Assembly: GCF_042429235.1 (NCBI RefSeq)
Contig: NZ_JBHMBA010000001.1
Length of the DNA: 64,000 bases
Direction: 5' to 3' (one strand)
Origin: Arthrobacter_B citreus
Lineage (GTDB): Bacteria; Actinomycetota; Actinomycetes; Actinomycetales; Micrococcaceae
Positions within the stretch are counted from its first letter, which is position 1. Every line of letters starts with the position of its first letter. The notes beneath the pieces were generated by a model. That model was not told the DNA's origin. It did no database searches and saw only the letters and a program-made list of their open reading frames with translations. A program made the position numbers and the translations under genes. This document shows, piece by piece, positions 47,615 through 60,641 of this stretch.

Positions 47615-47822
47615 GGGGCTCTTTCTCAGTAGACACCAGCCGGCGCTCGTGACGCCGCGGGCAGGCGGAACGGGCACTCTGATGGGTGCCCCCTGAGGTT
47701 GTTGGCGCCACCGCCGACAATCAAGTTTGGAAGTTGGGCGCGGACGATGTCAATTTGGCGCCACAGCGGTCGACGCACGGCACACTGGCCCCTTAATGTG
47801 CGCCACCAATGTGCGTCCCGGC
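47615..47822. other. Upstream region of cycA, no gene seen
   Basis: This stretch holds the presumed cycA promoter. Only non-conserved short ORFs are visible. It ends at the 22-bp repeats that precede the gcvP promoter. Confidence 0.5.
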
Positions 47823-47888
47823 GGTGCGGGGCCGGCGTCACAGAGGTGCGGGGCCGCCGTCACAGAGGTGTGGGGCCGCCGTCACTCT
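47823..47888. repeat. 3 x 22-bp tandem repeats upstream of the gcvP promoter
   Basis: Units start at 47823, 47845 and 47867 and read GGTGYGGGGCCGSCGTCACA (Y = C or T, S = G or C) plus two bases. They are almost identical, have helical spacing of about two turns, and the last ends 1 nt before the -35 box. Binding sites for a regulator of gcvP are likely. Confidence 0.85.
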
Positions 47889-47889
47889 C

Positions 47890-47918
47890 TTGATGAGGCA
47901 CCGGGCACAAGGTAGGGT
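47890..47918 (+). promoter_or_regulatory. Probable gcvP promoter
   Basis: TTGATG (47890-47895), a 17-bp spacer and TAGGGT (47913-47918) form a good housekeeping promoter. Transcription would start near 47925, upstream of the glycine riboswitch. Confidence 0.7.
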
Positions 47919-47956
47919 CACTGGTGGAAATACACAAGTGAATATGCCTTTATCAG

Positions 47957-48192
47957 CCGTGGCGGGAGAGTTCCGCAACCAGCAGCCGTATATTGCAGCT
48001 CCAGCTGCAGCCATAACACTGCACCGGCGGGCGCCGTAGGAGCAAACCCTCCCCGGGAATCTCTCAGGCCCCTGTACCGCCACAGCGAGGCAACTCTGGA
48101 AAGCAGCTTGCGCCCCTGGGCGCGCAGCTCACCGACGGTGCAAGCGGGGCCACCCCCGCGGAATCTCTCAGGTCCAATACAGAGCGGGGAGG
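47957..48192 (+). promoter_or_regulatory. Tandem glycine riboswitch
   Basis: Two glycine aptamers are visible in tandem. Each ends with the conserved core GGAATCTCTCAGG, at 48056-48068 and 48160-48172, and each begins with a GGCGGGAGAG- or GGCAACTCTGGAAAG-like P1 side. This arrangement senses glycine and switches on glycine cleavage genes. It lies directly upstream of gcvP (start 48240). Confidence 0.9.
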
Positions 48193-48239
48193 ACGCAACA
48201 TTCGTTGGCGTACCCCGTCTGACTTTCCTGGAGCCCCTC

Positions 48240-51131
<2,892 letters not shown>

Positions 51132-51148
51132 AGCGCAAGGAATCCACC

Positions 51149-52282
<1,134 letters not shown>

Positions 52283-52473
52283 CCAGACCCCAAGCCGAGC
52301 GCGGCAGTGAAAGATCCAGGGTCCCCTCTCCGAGCTTGCGAGGAGGAGGGCAGGATCTGTAACGCTAAGGGACGTTGGAATACCGCCGCCGCTCCCAACG
52401 CACGCGGCCCACGCAGCAACCTAGACTTTGAACTAAACCTGAAGCATGCAGCAGATCTAGAAAGGCACACCCG
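52283..52473 (+). other. 191-bp gap with a stable stem inside the gcv operon
   Basis: The operon is tight elsewhere, but this gap holds a stem-loop at 52313-52357 (GATCC pairing with GGATC, and CCCTCTCC with GGAGGAGGG) and a TAGACT -10-like box at 52422. It may be an attenuator or an internal promoter for gcvH-glyA-sdaA. It does not look like a second glycine aptamer. Confidence 0.4.
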
Positions 52474-52851
52474 ATGAGCAAAGTTGACGCAGGACTCCGC
52501 TATTCCGCCGAACACGAGTGGGTGGACGGCTCCACTCCCATGAAGGTCGGCATCTCCGCCGTCGCCGCCGACGCCCTGGGCGACGTCGTGTACGTGGACC
52601 TGCCCGAGGTGGGCACCGTCATTACCGCCGGTGAAACCTGCGGCGAAGTCGAGTCCACCAAGTCCGTCTCGGACCTGTACGCACCGGTGTCCGGCGAGAT
52701 TGTCGAGATCAACCAGGAAGCCGTGGACAACCCCGCCCTGCTGAACGAGGACCCGTACGGCGCCGGCTGGCTCTTCACGGTCAACACCACCTCCGAGGGC
52801 GCACTGCTCAGCGCCGAGGAGTACGCAGAGAAGAACGGCGGCGAGCTGTGA
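52474..52851 (+). CDS. gcvH: Glycine cleavage H protein
   Basis: GcvH is the small lipoyl carrier that shuttles the aminomethyl group. The 125-aa protein has SAEHEWV near the start and the lipoylated Lys in VESTKSVSDLYAPVSG. AGAAAGG precedes ATG 52474. The stop overlaps the glyA start by 4 bp (GTGA). Confidence 0.97.
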   Translation: MSKVDAGLRYSAEHEWVDGSTPMKVGISAVAADALGDVVYVDLPEVGTVITAGETCGEVESTKSVSDLYAPVSGEIVEINQEAVDNPALLNEDPYGAGWLFTVNTTSEGALLSAEEYAEKNGGEL

Positions 52852-54149
52852 CCGATTACCTGAACGGCCACCTCGCGCAGATTGATCCGGAGGTTGCGGA
52901 GCAGATCGACAACGAGCGGCGCCGCCAGCAGTCCGGGCTGGAAATGATCGCTTCCGAAAACCACACCTCGGTGGCGGTCATGGAAGCCCAGGGCTCAGTG
53001 CTGACCAACAAGTATGCCGAGGGCTACCCGGGCCGGCGCTACTACGGCGGCTGCGAATACGTGGACGTCATCGAGCAGCTGGCCATTGACCGCGCCAAGG
53101 ACCTCTTCGGCGCAAACTTCGCCAATGTCCAGCCGCACTCCGGCGCCCAGGCCAATGCCTCTGTCATGCACGCCCTGATCCGTCCCGGCGACACCATCCT
53201 GGGCCTGTCCCTGGCGCACGGCGGGCACCTCACCCACGGCATGAAGATCAACTTCTCCGGACGCCTTTACAACGTGGTCCCGTACAACGTTGCCGAAGAC
53301 ACCCAGCAGATCGACATGGCGGAGGTCGAGCGCCTGGCGCAGGAGCACCAGCCCAAGCTGATCGTGGCCGGCTGGTCCGCGTACGCCCGGCAGCTGGACT
53401 TCGCCGAGTTCCGCCGCATCGCCGATTCGGTGGGCGCCTACCTGATGGTGGACATGGCCCACTTCGCCGGCCTCGTGGCCGCCGGACTGCACCCCAGCCC
53501 GGTCCCGCACGCCCACGTGGTCACCTCCACCACGCACAAGACCCTGGCCGGTCCGCGCGGCGGCATCATCCTCTCCAACGATGCCGACATCGCGAAGAAG
53601 ATCAACTCCGCCGTCTTCCCCGGTCAGCAGGGCGGCCCGCTGGAGCACGTCATCGCCGGCAAGGCCACCGCCTTCAAAATTGCCGCAACGCCCGAGTTCA
53701 GGGAGCGCCAGGAGCGCACCCTGGCCGGTGCGCGGATCCTGGCCGAGCGATTGCTCGCCGACGACGTCTCCGCCAAGGGGATTTCCGTCATCTCCGGCGG
53801 CACCGACGTGCACCTGGTGCTGGTGGACCTGCGCAACGCCGCCCTCAACGGGCAGGAAGCCGAGGACCGCCTTGCGCAGATCGACATTACCGTGAACCGC
53901 AACGCCGTCCCGTTCGATCCCCGCCCGCCGATGGTGACCTCCGGCCTGCGGATCGGCACCCCGGCACTGGCCACGCGCGGGTTCGGCGAGGACGCGTTCC
54001 GCGAGGTGGCGGACATCATTGCGCTGGCGCTCATCGCCGGCGACGACGATGACCTCTCACCGCTGAAGGACCGCGTCTCCGCACTGGCCTCCGCGCATCC
54101 CCTCTACACCGGGGTGGCCGACCTGGCCTCCTCACCGGCGCACGTTTAA
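52848..54149 (+). CDS. glyA: Serine hydroxymethyltransferase
   Basis: GlyA interconverts glycine plus methylene-THF with serine, recycling the carbon released by GcvT. The 433-aa PLP enzyme has the lysine in STTHKTLAGPRGG and the N-terminal SENHTS and NKYAEGYPGRRYYGG stretches. The GTG start overlaps gcvH. A second glyA elsewhere in the genome is possible. Confidence 0.96.
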   Translation: MTDYLNGHLAQIDPEVAEQIDNERRRQQSGLEMIASENHTSVAVMEAQGSVLTNKYAEGYPGRRYYGGCEYVDVIEQLAIDRAKDLFGANFANVQPHSGAQANASVMHALIRPGDTILGLSLAHGGHLTHGMKINFSGRLYNVVPYNVAEDTQQIDMAEVERLAQEHQPKLIVAGWSAYARQLDFAEFRRIADSVGAYLMVDMAHFAGLVAAGLHPSPVPHAHVVTSTTHKTLAGPRGGIILSNDADIAKKINSAVFPGQQGGPLEHVIAGKATAFKIAATPEFRERQERTLAGARILAERLLADDVSAKGISVISGGTDVHLVLVDLRNAALNGQEAEDRLAQIDITVNRNAVPFDPRPPMVTSGLRIGTPALATRGFGEDAFREVADIIALALIAGDDDDLSPLKDRVSALASAHPLYTGVADLASSPAHV

Positions 54150-54158
54150 GGACCCCCA

Positions 54159-55574
54159 ATGGCTGTCGGCGTTTTTGACCTGTTCTCCGTGGGCATCGGC
54201 CCATCGAGCTCACACACCGTGGGCCCGATGCGCGCCGCTGCCGTTTTTGCGGGCGAGCTGGTTGACGCCGGCGTCCTGTCCGCCGTGGCCGGGCTCCGCG
54301 TTGACCTGTACGGGTCACTCGCGGCGACCGGCCGCGGCCACGGCACCATGACAGCGGTCCTGCTCGGGCTGGAGGGTTTTGCGCCTGAAAAAATCCTCCC
54401 CGAAGAGGTCGAAGAACGCCTTGCCGCCATCGAGGCAACCCGGAAACTGCAGCTCTGCTCGCAGGTCCCCGGGGCCGATTCCCGGATCCTGGAATACGGG
54501 GAAGCGGACATCGTGCTGCACCCGCTCACCGTGCTGCCGCGGCACACAAACGGCCTGAAGTTTGCCGCCTCCGGCGCCGACGGCACGGTGCTGCACGAGG
54601 CCACCTTCTTCTCGGTCGGCGGCGGCTTCATTGTCCGCGACGGCGAGGAAGACGCCGCCCGGCAGGAACTGGAGTCCACCAAGGCAGCATTGCCGTTCCC
54701 GTTCCGCACCGCCGTCGGGCTCCTGCAGCACTGCACCGACAACGGGCTCAGCGTCAGCGAGGTGATGCTGGAAAACGAAAAGGCCTCCGGCACCGAGGCT
54801 GACATCCGGTCCGGACTGCTGCACATCCGCGACGTCATGGAGGAATGCAAGAATTCCGCCATCGCGCGCACCGGACTGCTGCCCGGCGGACTGAAAGTCC
54901 GCCGCCGCGCACCGGCCTGGCACACCCGGCTTCGCGCCGAGGACCCGGACCGGGACCCGAAATTCTGGCAGGAATGGGTGAACCTCGTCGCGCTGGCCGT
55001 CAACGAGGAAAACGCCTCCGGCGGCCGCGTGGTCACCGCACCCACCAACGGCGCGGCCGGCATCATTCCCGCCGTCATGTTCTATGCCACGCATTACGGT
55101 CCGGGCATGGACACCGCCACGCAGGAGCAGAAGGACGACGTCGTCGTGCGCTTTCTGCTCACCGCCGGCGCCGTCGGGGTCCTGTACAAGGAACAGGCCT
55201 CCATCTCCGGTGCCGAAGTGGGCTGCCAGGGCGAGGTGGGATCGGCGTCGTCCATGGCCGCCGCCGGGCTGGCCGAGATTCTGGGCGGCACGCCTGAACA
55301 GGTGGAGAACGCCGCCGAAATCGCCATGGAGCACAATTTGGGCCTCACCTGCGATCCGATTGGCGGCCTGGTGCAGGTGCCCTGCATTGAACGCAACGCC
55401 ATCGGCGCCGCCAAAGCCGTCAACGCTGCCAAAATGGCGCTGTGGGGCGACGGCGACCACCGGGTTTCGCTGGACGAAGTCATTGTGACCATGCGGGAAA
55501 CCGGCCGCGACATGAGCTCCAAGTACAAGGAAACCGCGCTCGGCGGCCTCGCCGTCAACGTGGTGGAGTGCTGA
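54159..55574 (+). CDS. sdaA: L-serine ammonia-lyase
   Basis: SdaA deaminates serine to pyruvate with a 4Fe-4S cluster. This 471-aa single-chain enzyme has the N-terminal GPSSSHTVGPMRAA domain; three cluster cysteines are in GAEVGCQGEVG, LTCDPIGG and QVPCIERNAIGA. It completes a glycine to serine to pyruvate route. The start is 9 bp after glyA. Confidence 0.95.
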   Translation: MAVGVFDLFSVGIGPSSSHTVGPMRAAAVFAGELVDAGVLSAVAGLRVDLYGSLAATGRGHGTMTAVLLGLEGFAPEKILPEEVEERLAAIEATRKLQLCSQVPGADSRILEYGEADIVLHPLTVLPRHTNGLKFAASGADGTVLHEATFFSVGGGFIVRDGEEDAARQELESTKAALPFPFRTAVGLLQHCTDNGLSVSEVMLENEKASGTEADIRSGLLHIRDVMEECKNSAIARTGLLPGGLKVRRRAPAWHTRLRAEDPDRDPKFWQEWVNLVALAVNEENASGGRVVTAPTNGAAGIIPAVMFYATHYGPGMDTATQEQKDDVVVRFLLTAGAVGVLYKEQASISGAEVGCQGEVGSASSMAAAGLAEILGGTPEQVENAAEIAMEHNLGLTCDPIGGLVQVPCIERNAIGAAKAVNAAKMALWGDGDHRVSLDEVIVTMRETGRDMSSKYKETALGGLAVNVVEC

Positions 55575-55675
55575 TTTCGAACACTGTGACGGGTTGAGCC
55601 GCAGCTGTTCCTTTGATAGACAGTAAGTGCACTTAGTAATGCACCGGCTGTCTCTTTGAGCGGAAGGAATCCACC

Positions 55676-55900
55676 ATGGCTGAACGCGGAAACACCACCC
55701 ACGGTTCTCGGTTGGACGACGAAATGAAAACCGAAACTCAGGGGCTGACGAAAAACACGCTGCCGGACCACGCGGAGGAATGGCGCCAGCCGGAGCCGAT
55801 GCCCGATGACACGGATTCCGGGGAGGTTTTGGACGCGATGGAACCGAACCGCACGTCCGATGCCGGGGAGTCGGGCCGCAACTCCGGAAAGGATGCGTAA
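55676..55900 (+). CDS. Small acidic hydrophilic protein
   Basis: This 74-aa protein is very polar, rich in Asp, Glu, Pro, Asn and Thr, and has no hydrophobic core; it is probably disordered. It is not recognised. A GGAAGG site precedes ATG 55676, and the stop overlaps the ChaB start (TAATG), so the pair is co-translated. A 12-bp palindrome TAAGTGCACTTA (55622-55633) lies upstream and may be a control site. Confidence 0.7.
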   Translation: MAERGNTTHGSRLDDEMKTETQGLTKNTLPDHAEEWRQPEPMPDDTDSGEVLDAMEPNRTSDAGESGRNSGKDA

Positions 55901-56322
55901 TGCCCAAGACCGGCAAAAACGATTCCGCCAAGAAGAGCGAACTGCCCTCAACCCTGCAGCGCTCCGACAAAAAGGCCCAGGACACCTTCGCGAAGACCTA
56001 CGATTCTGCGGTGGAGGAGTACGGCGAGGGGGAGCGCGCGGCACGGACGGCCTACTCCTCCCTGAAGCACACGCATGAAAAAGTGGGCGATCACTGGGAG
56101 CCCAAGGAAGAATCGGGCCCCTCGGACGCCAAGGCCGCGGGCGGTCGGAACTCCGGCGGGAAAACGGCTGGCGGCGTGGACGCCAATTCCTCCAAGGAAC
56201 ACCTGTATGAAGTGGCCTCAAAGCTGGACATCTCCGGACGCTCCAGCATGAATAAGGATGAACTGGTGAAGGCCATCCAAAAGGCCAACGAGAAGGAAAC
56301 CCGCAAGGCCCGGGAAAGCTAG
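55900..56322 (+). CDS. ChaB family protein with Rho-N/SAP-like C terminus
   Basis: The 140-aa protein has an N-terminal ChaB domain (LPSTLQRSDKKAQDTFAKTY) and, after a Gly/Lys-rich linker, a C-terminal Rho N-terminal/SAP-like motif (LYEVASKLDISGRSSMNKDE). Such small proteins are often stress-induced and bind nucleic acid. It follows and overlaps the 74-aa gene. Confidence 0.82.
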   Translation: MPKTGKNDSAKKSELPSTLQRSDKKAQDTFAKTYDSAVEEYGEGERAARTAYSSLKHTHEKVGDHWEPKEESGPSDAKAAGGRNSGGKTAGGVDANSSKEHLYEVASKLDISGRSSMNKDELVKAIQKANEKETRKARES

Positions 56323-56358
56323 GCCTGCGGGGATCCTTTCGCCGGCCGGAAGGGCGCC

Positions 56359-57249
56359 TTACTTCACGGCGCCCATCGACAGGCCGCGCACCAGCTGTTT
56401 CTGGGCCACCCATCCGGCCAGCACCACCGGCAGGGATGCGAGGACCGAGGCCGCCGACAGCTGTGCCAGGTACAGGCCCTCGCTGGTCATCTGCGACACC
56501 AGGAACACCGGCACCGTGGCGGACCGGGCGGCTGTGAGGTTCAGGGCGAAGAAGAATTCGTTCCAAGCGAAGATGACGCAGATCAGGGCGGTGGCGGCCA
56601 ATCCCGGGGCGACCATCGGCATCAGTACCCGCCACAGGGTTTTCAGCAGCCCCGCACCGTCCATCTGGGCCGCCTCCAGCACCTCGCCCGGAACCTCCTG
56701 GAAGAAGGAGCGCATCATCCACACCGCGATGGGCAGGTTCATGGAGGTGTAGAGGACCACCAGGGTCCAGATGTTGTCCAGCACTTTCAGCTGGCCGGCA
56801 ATGACGTAGATCGGCATGATGACCGCGACGACGGGGAGCATGCGGGTGGAAATGAAGAAGAACAGAACGTCCTGCGTCTTTTTGACCGGCCGGATACTCA
56901 GGGCGTAGGAGGCCGGCACCGCCATGATGACCACCAGGATCGTGGAGACGCCCGTGGCGATCATGGAGTTGACGAAGTAGGTCCCCGCCCCGGCGTCGAG
57001 CACGGCCCGGTACTGGTCCAGCGTTGGGGTGAAAAAGAACGTTGGCGGGTTGGATGCCGCCGCGGACTCCTGCTTGAAGGAAGTAAGCACCATCCACAGC
57101 ACCGGGGAGAAGAACCCGATGGCGATGATCCAGGTCAGCGCCGTCAGCAGCGACCCGCCCGTCCGGGGCCGTCCGCGGCGTGCCGGCGACGGCGTCCTGC
57201 TGACCGGTGGTGTGCTTTCGGGGGAAGCCGATTCTGTCTGTGTGGCCAC
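56359..57249 (-). CDS. Carbohydrate ABC transporter permease (MalG-like)
   Basis: This 296-aa inner-membrane permease has six TM segments and the EAA loop EAAQMDGAGLLKTLWRVLMP, which couples to an ATPase. It is the third gene of a binding protein-permease-permease operon, 2 bp from the MalF-like gene. No ATPase is encoded, as is usual where MsiK-type ATPases are shared. Confidence 0.92.
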   Translation of the reverse strand: MATQTESASPESTPPVSRTPSPARRGRPRTGGSLLTALTWIIAIGFFSPVLWMVLTSFKQESAAASNPPTFFFTPTLDQYRAVLDAGAGTYFVNSMIATGVSTILVVIMAVPASYALSIRPVKKTQDVLFFFISTRMLPVVAVIMPIYVIAGQLKVLDNIWTLVVLYTSMNLPIAVWMMRSFFQEVPGEVLEAAQMDGAGLLKTLWRVLMPMVAPGLAATALICVIFAWNEFFFALNLTAARSATVPVFLVSQMTSEGLYLAQLSAASVLASLPVVLAGWVAQKQLVRGLSMGAVK

Positions 57250-57251
57250 GG

Positions 57252-58196
57252 CTAGTCCTTTACGTCGAAGCTGCGGAAGATCAGGCGGAGGGCGAAGGTG
57301 GCCACGATGATCGTGGCAATGACCACCACAACACCCATGGCGGCGGCCTGGCCGATGTCGAAGCCGAGGAAGGCCCGCTGGTAGATGTAGAACGGCAGGT
57401 TTGCACTGGCCGTCCCGGGTCCGCCCGCCGTCATGAGGTAGATCTGGTCAAAGGTGTTCACCACGTAGATGGCGCCGAGCAGGATCCCCAGCTCGATGTA
57501 GCGGCGCAGCTGCGGGAGGGTGACGGAGATGAAGGTCCGCCACCATCCGGCACCGTCCACCTGCGCCGCTTCCAGCACATCCTTGGGCTGGGCCTGCAGT
57601 CCGGCCAGGACCAGCAGCATCATGAACGGGGTCCACTGCCACACCAGGGACATCAGGATCGAGGCGATCGGGTGGGTGGAGGTCCAGTCCACCGGCGAGA
57701 TCCCCACCAGCCCAATCAGCCAGTTCAGCAGGCCGTAGCTGGGATTGAGGATGGACACGGACCACAGCAGGGAACCGGCCACCGGCATGATGAGGAACGG
57801 TGTGATGAGCAGCGTCCGGACCACGCCGCGGCCGGCAAAGGAGCGGTCCAGGAGCAGGGCAAAGACAATTCCGAGGAGCATCGCGAAAAAGACGCAGCCC
57901 AAGGTGAAGATCACGCTGTTCAGCGCAGCCTGCCGGAAGGTGGAATCAGCGAAGATCTCCACGTAATTGGACAGCCCCACAAACCGGTCCCCGTCGGGGT
58001 TGAGCAGGTTCCAGTTCTGCAGGGAATACCAGATGGTGAACAGGAACGGCACCTGGGTCACTATCAGCGTGAAGATCAGGGCCGGCAGCAGCGGTCCGCG
58101 CCGCCGCCAGCCCTCGGCCCGGGAAATGCCCCGGGACTGCCGCTGTTCCGCGTCGCGCCGGACTTTCTGGTGATGCTTGTCTACCAGGCTGGTCAT
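57252..58196 (-). CDS. Sugar ABC transporter permease (MalF-like)
   Basis: This 314-aa permease has six TM segments and the EAA loop EAAQVDGAGWWRTFISVTLP. It overlaps the binding-protein gene by 4 bp at its start and is followed by the MalG-like gene. The neighbouring mannitol dehydrogenase suggests a polyol substrate. Confidence 0.92.
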   Translation of the reverse strand: MTSLVDKHHQKVRRDAEQRQSRGISRAEGWRRRGPLLPALIFTLIVTQVPFLFTIWYSLQNWNLLNPDGDRFVGLSNYVEIFADSTFRQAALNSVIFTLGCVFFAMLLGIVFALLLDRSFAGRGVVRTLLITPFLIMPVAGSLLWSVSILNPSYGLLNWLIGLVGISPVDWTSTHPIASILMSLVWQWTPFMMLLVLAGLQAQPKDVLEAAQVDGAGWWRTFISVTLPQLRRYIELGILLGAIYVVNTFDQIYLMTAGGPGTASANLPFYIYQRAFLGFDIGQAAAMGVVVVIATIIVATFALRLIFRSFDVKD

Positions 58197-59575
58197 TGGT
58201 TTTCTCCTGACTGGTAGCTGTCCGCGACGGTTTCGGCATAGCGCTGGGACTGCTCCAGCGCTTCGGCCACTGTCTTCTGTCCCGCAATGGCGGCGGAAAT
58301 CTGCTGTGCCACCCTGGTGCCGAGGTCCTGGAATTCGGGGATCCCCACAAACTGCAGGCCGGGATACGGGACTCCGCCCACCATGCTGGTTTCCTGCGAT
58401 GCGCCGGCCATGGCAGAGAGCGTGGGTTCGGCGTAGTTCTCTGCCACCTCGGCATATTCGGGGATCTCATAGGTCGAGAGCCGGCTGCCCGGCGGGACCC
58501 GTTCCCAGCTGATTTCCTCGCCCACGAGCTTGATGTAGTCCTTGTTGGTCATCCACGAGATGAAGTCCCAGGCGGCGTCCTTCTTTTGGCTCGTCTCGGG
58601 AATCGCCAGCGACCAGCTGTACAGCCAGCCGGAGGATTCCGTTTCCTCGACCGGCGCCTGGGCGTAGCCCGTTTTTCCGACCACCAGGGATGAATCCGGG
58701 TCCTCCACCGACGAGACCATGGACGTTGCGTCGTACCACATGGCTGCGGTGCCCTGGCTGTACTGGGTCAGGCAGTCACCGAATCCGCTGGTGGCGGCAC
58801 CGGGCTGGCCGGAGGAGCGGACCAGGTCCACGTAATCGGTCACGGCGGCTTCCACCTCGGGGGAATCCAGAGTGGCGTTCCAGTCCTCGTCGAACCAGCC
58901 TCCGCCGTAGGTGTTCATCATGGTGCTCAGCGGTGCCATCACCTCGCCCCAGCCGGCCAACCCCCGGAGGCAGATGCCGGAGAACCCGTTGTCAGGGTCA
59001 TGGAGCCGCTCCGCAAAATCCGCCACGTCGTCCCAGGTGGGCCGCTCCGGCATCACCAGGCCTTCCGCCTCGAAAATGTCCTCGCGGTAGGCCAGGAAGG
59101 AGGATTCGCCGTAAAACGGCACGGAATACAGATCCCCTTCGTAGCTCAGGGCTTCGCGGATGTTGGGAACAAAATCGTCCGGATCGTAGCCTTCGGTGGT
59201 GTCGGCGTACTCCTGCAGGTTGGTGATCCAGCCGTTTTCGGCCCACATGGGGGTCTCGTAGTTGGAGATCATGACGACGTCGAACTCGCCGCCGCCCGTG
59301 GCCACCGACGCCGTGATCTTGGCGCGGGCCTCGTTCTCCGGAAGGGATACGAAGCGGGCGTCGACGTCGGGGTACTGTTCGCGGAAATTCTCTTCCAGCG
59401 AGATGGCGTCCGTCATCTGCGGATTGGAAACGATGGCCACCACTATCTCTTCGGGGCCTGCCGCGCTGCCGCCGCCGCACCCGGTGAGTACGAGGGCAAG
59501 CGCCGCAGCAGAGGCTGCCGCTGCTTTTCGGCCGGCCCGGGAAATGCGGACCGCTCCGCTGCGTCCTGGTCTCAT
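58193..59575 (-). CDS. Extracellular solute-binding lipoprotein (family 1)
   Basis: The 460-aa protein has a signal peptide with lipobox LVLTGCGGG and the family-1 binding fold (VSLPENEARAKITASVATGG, FDVVMISNYETPMWAENGWI). It captures a sugar or polyol for the two permeases. ATG 59575 has AAGGG 7 nt upstream; ATG 59593 has none. Confidence 0.92.
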   Translation of the reverse strand: MRPGRSGAVRISRAGRKAAAASAAALALVLTGCGGGSAAGPEEIVVAIVSNPQMTDAISLEENFREQYPDVDARFVSLPENEARAKITASVATGGGEFDVVMISNYETPMWAENGWITNLQEYADTTEGYDPDDFVPNIREALSYEGDLYSVPFYGESSFLAYREDIFEAEGLVMPERPTWDDVADFAERLHDPDNGFSGICLRGLAGWGEVMAPLSTMMNTYGGGWFDEDWNATLDSPEVEAAVTDYVDLVRSSGQPGAATSGFGDCLTQYSQGTAAMWYDATSMVSSVEDPDSSLVVGKTGYAQAPVEETESSGWLYSWSLAIPETSQKKDAAWDFISWMTNKDYIKLVGEEISWERVPPGSRLSTYEIPEYAEVAENYAEPTLSAMAGASQETSMVGGVPYPGLQFVGIPEFQDLGTRVAQQISAAIAGQKTVAEALEQSQRYAETVADSYQSGENQ

Positions 59576-59587
59576 GCAGTCACCCTT

Positions 59588-59652
59588 GCTCATGTGAGAA
59601 CTTCTCTACGCTCATTTGTGGAGCCACTGTAAGCAGATAGACTCCAATGAGC
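59588..59652. promoter_or_regulatory. Candidate SorC operator half-sites
   Basis: GCTCATGTG (59588), GCTCATTTG (59610) and the inverted CCAATGAGC (59644-59652) lie between the divergent binding-protein and SorC genes. Their recurrence in a 65-bp window suggests repressor binding sites. Confidence 0.45.
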
Positions 59653-60641
59653 AACCGGAAGACGTCATTTTCGAGAAGGGTCAGGGTCAGGTCATCGCCG
59701 CCACAGACTGGTCCCACGAGGAACTCCTGGCCAGGATGAGCCAGGATTATTACCTCTCCCACCACTCCAAAGTGGAGATTGCCCGCAACTACGGAATGTC
59801 GCGCTTCCAAGTGGCGCGCTACCTCGAAGAGGCGCTGGCGCTGGGCATCGTGCATATCGACATCCGCTTTCCCGCCCCGGCTTCGGGCCTCGACCCCGAG
59901 CGCCTGGCGGACCTCCTCGGTGTTGAGCACGTCGGCATTACTCCGACCGGTGCTGACGACCTGACCACCCGTGAAGCGATGGCGCGGAAAGCAGCCTCGG
60001 AGCTGATGGCAGCGGCTTCCCGCAATGCCACGCTGGGCATTTCCTGGTCCCGGACGCTGGACCTCGCGGCCCGGCACGTGACGGCCCTCCCGCCGTGCAG
60101 CATTGTCCAGCTGGCCGGGGGGCTTCCGGTTCCCGGCAGCGGCAACTCCCTGGAGCTGATCCAAAGCCTGGGCAGGCATCCCGGGGTCAAGACCTGGCCG
60201 CTGTGGGCGCCCCTGGTGGTGGAGAATGCCGGCACCGCCGGCAGCCTGCGCCGGCAGCCGGAAATCGCTGACACGCTGGCCCGGGCGGACGGGCTGGATG
60301 TCGCCGTCGTTGCCGTGGGTGCGTGGATGCCTGGCCTGTCCACGGTGTGGAACAGGGTGGATAACCGGCTCCGGCTGCAGGCCGCCCGGGCCGGTGCCGT
60401 TGCCGAATGTTCCGGCCGGCTGCTGGATGGGGCAGGACAGCCCGTCGATTCCGAACTCGAGGAGCGGGTGCTGGCCGTCACCGTGTCACAGCTGCAGCAC
60501 ACGCCCAAGGTGGTGGCCGTGGCCCAGGGTGCCGCCCGCGCCGATGCTGTCCGGGCGGTGCTGGCGGCCGGGTTTGTCACCACCCTGCTGGTGGATGAGG
60601 AGCTGGCGGCCGCACTGTCGGGTGAAGCCGCACCGGCCTAG
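59616..60641 (+). CDS. SorC/DeoR-like sugar-binding transcriptional regulator
   Basis: The protein has an N-terminal HTH (VEIARNYGMSRFQVARYLEE) and a large sugar-phosphate-binding domain (LGISWSRTLDLAARHVTALP, AAVVENAGTAG-like region). The start is unresolved: TTG 59616 would overlap the candidate operators, and the next in-frame ATG (59735) cuts into the first helix; no in-frame ATG or GTG lies between. Its end overlaps the dehydrogenase gene by 4 bp. It probably controls the polyol locus. Confidence 0.8.
   Translation: MWSHCKQIDSNEQPEDVIFEKGQGQVIAATDWSHEELLARMSQDYYLSHHSKVEIARNYGMSRFQVARYLEEALALGIVHIDIRFPAPASGLDPERLADLLGVEHVGITPTGADDLTTREAMARKAASELMAAASRNATLGISWSRTLDLAARHVTALPPCSIVQLAGGLPVPGSGNSLELIQSLGRHPGVKTWPLWAPLVVENAGTAGSLRRQPEIADTLARADGLDVAVVAVGAWMPGLSTVWNRVDNRLRLQAARAGAVAECSGRLLDGAGQPVDSELEERVLAVTVSQLQHTPKVVAVAQGAARADAVRAVLAAGFVTTLLVDEELAAALSGEAAPA

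Noticed and set aside
47823..47888. CRISPR array suggested by three direct repeats
   Set aside because: The 22-bp units are directly adjacent with no spacers, and no cas genes are present.
52283..52473. A second glycine riboswitch between gcvT and gcvH
   Set aside because: The conserved CTCTCAGG core and the paired aptamer layout seen at 47957-48192 are absent.
54315..57097. Long minus-strand ORFs (556 and 667 codons) over sdaA, the small-protein genes and the ABC permease
   Set aside because: They are antisense or out of frame to genes with strong motifs and start signals and show only shadow composition.
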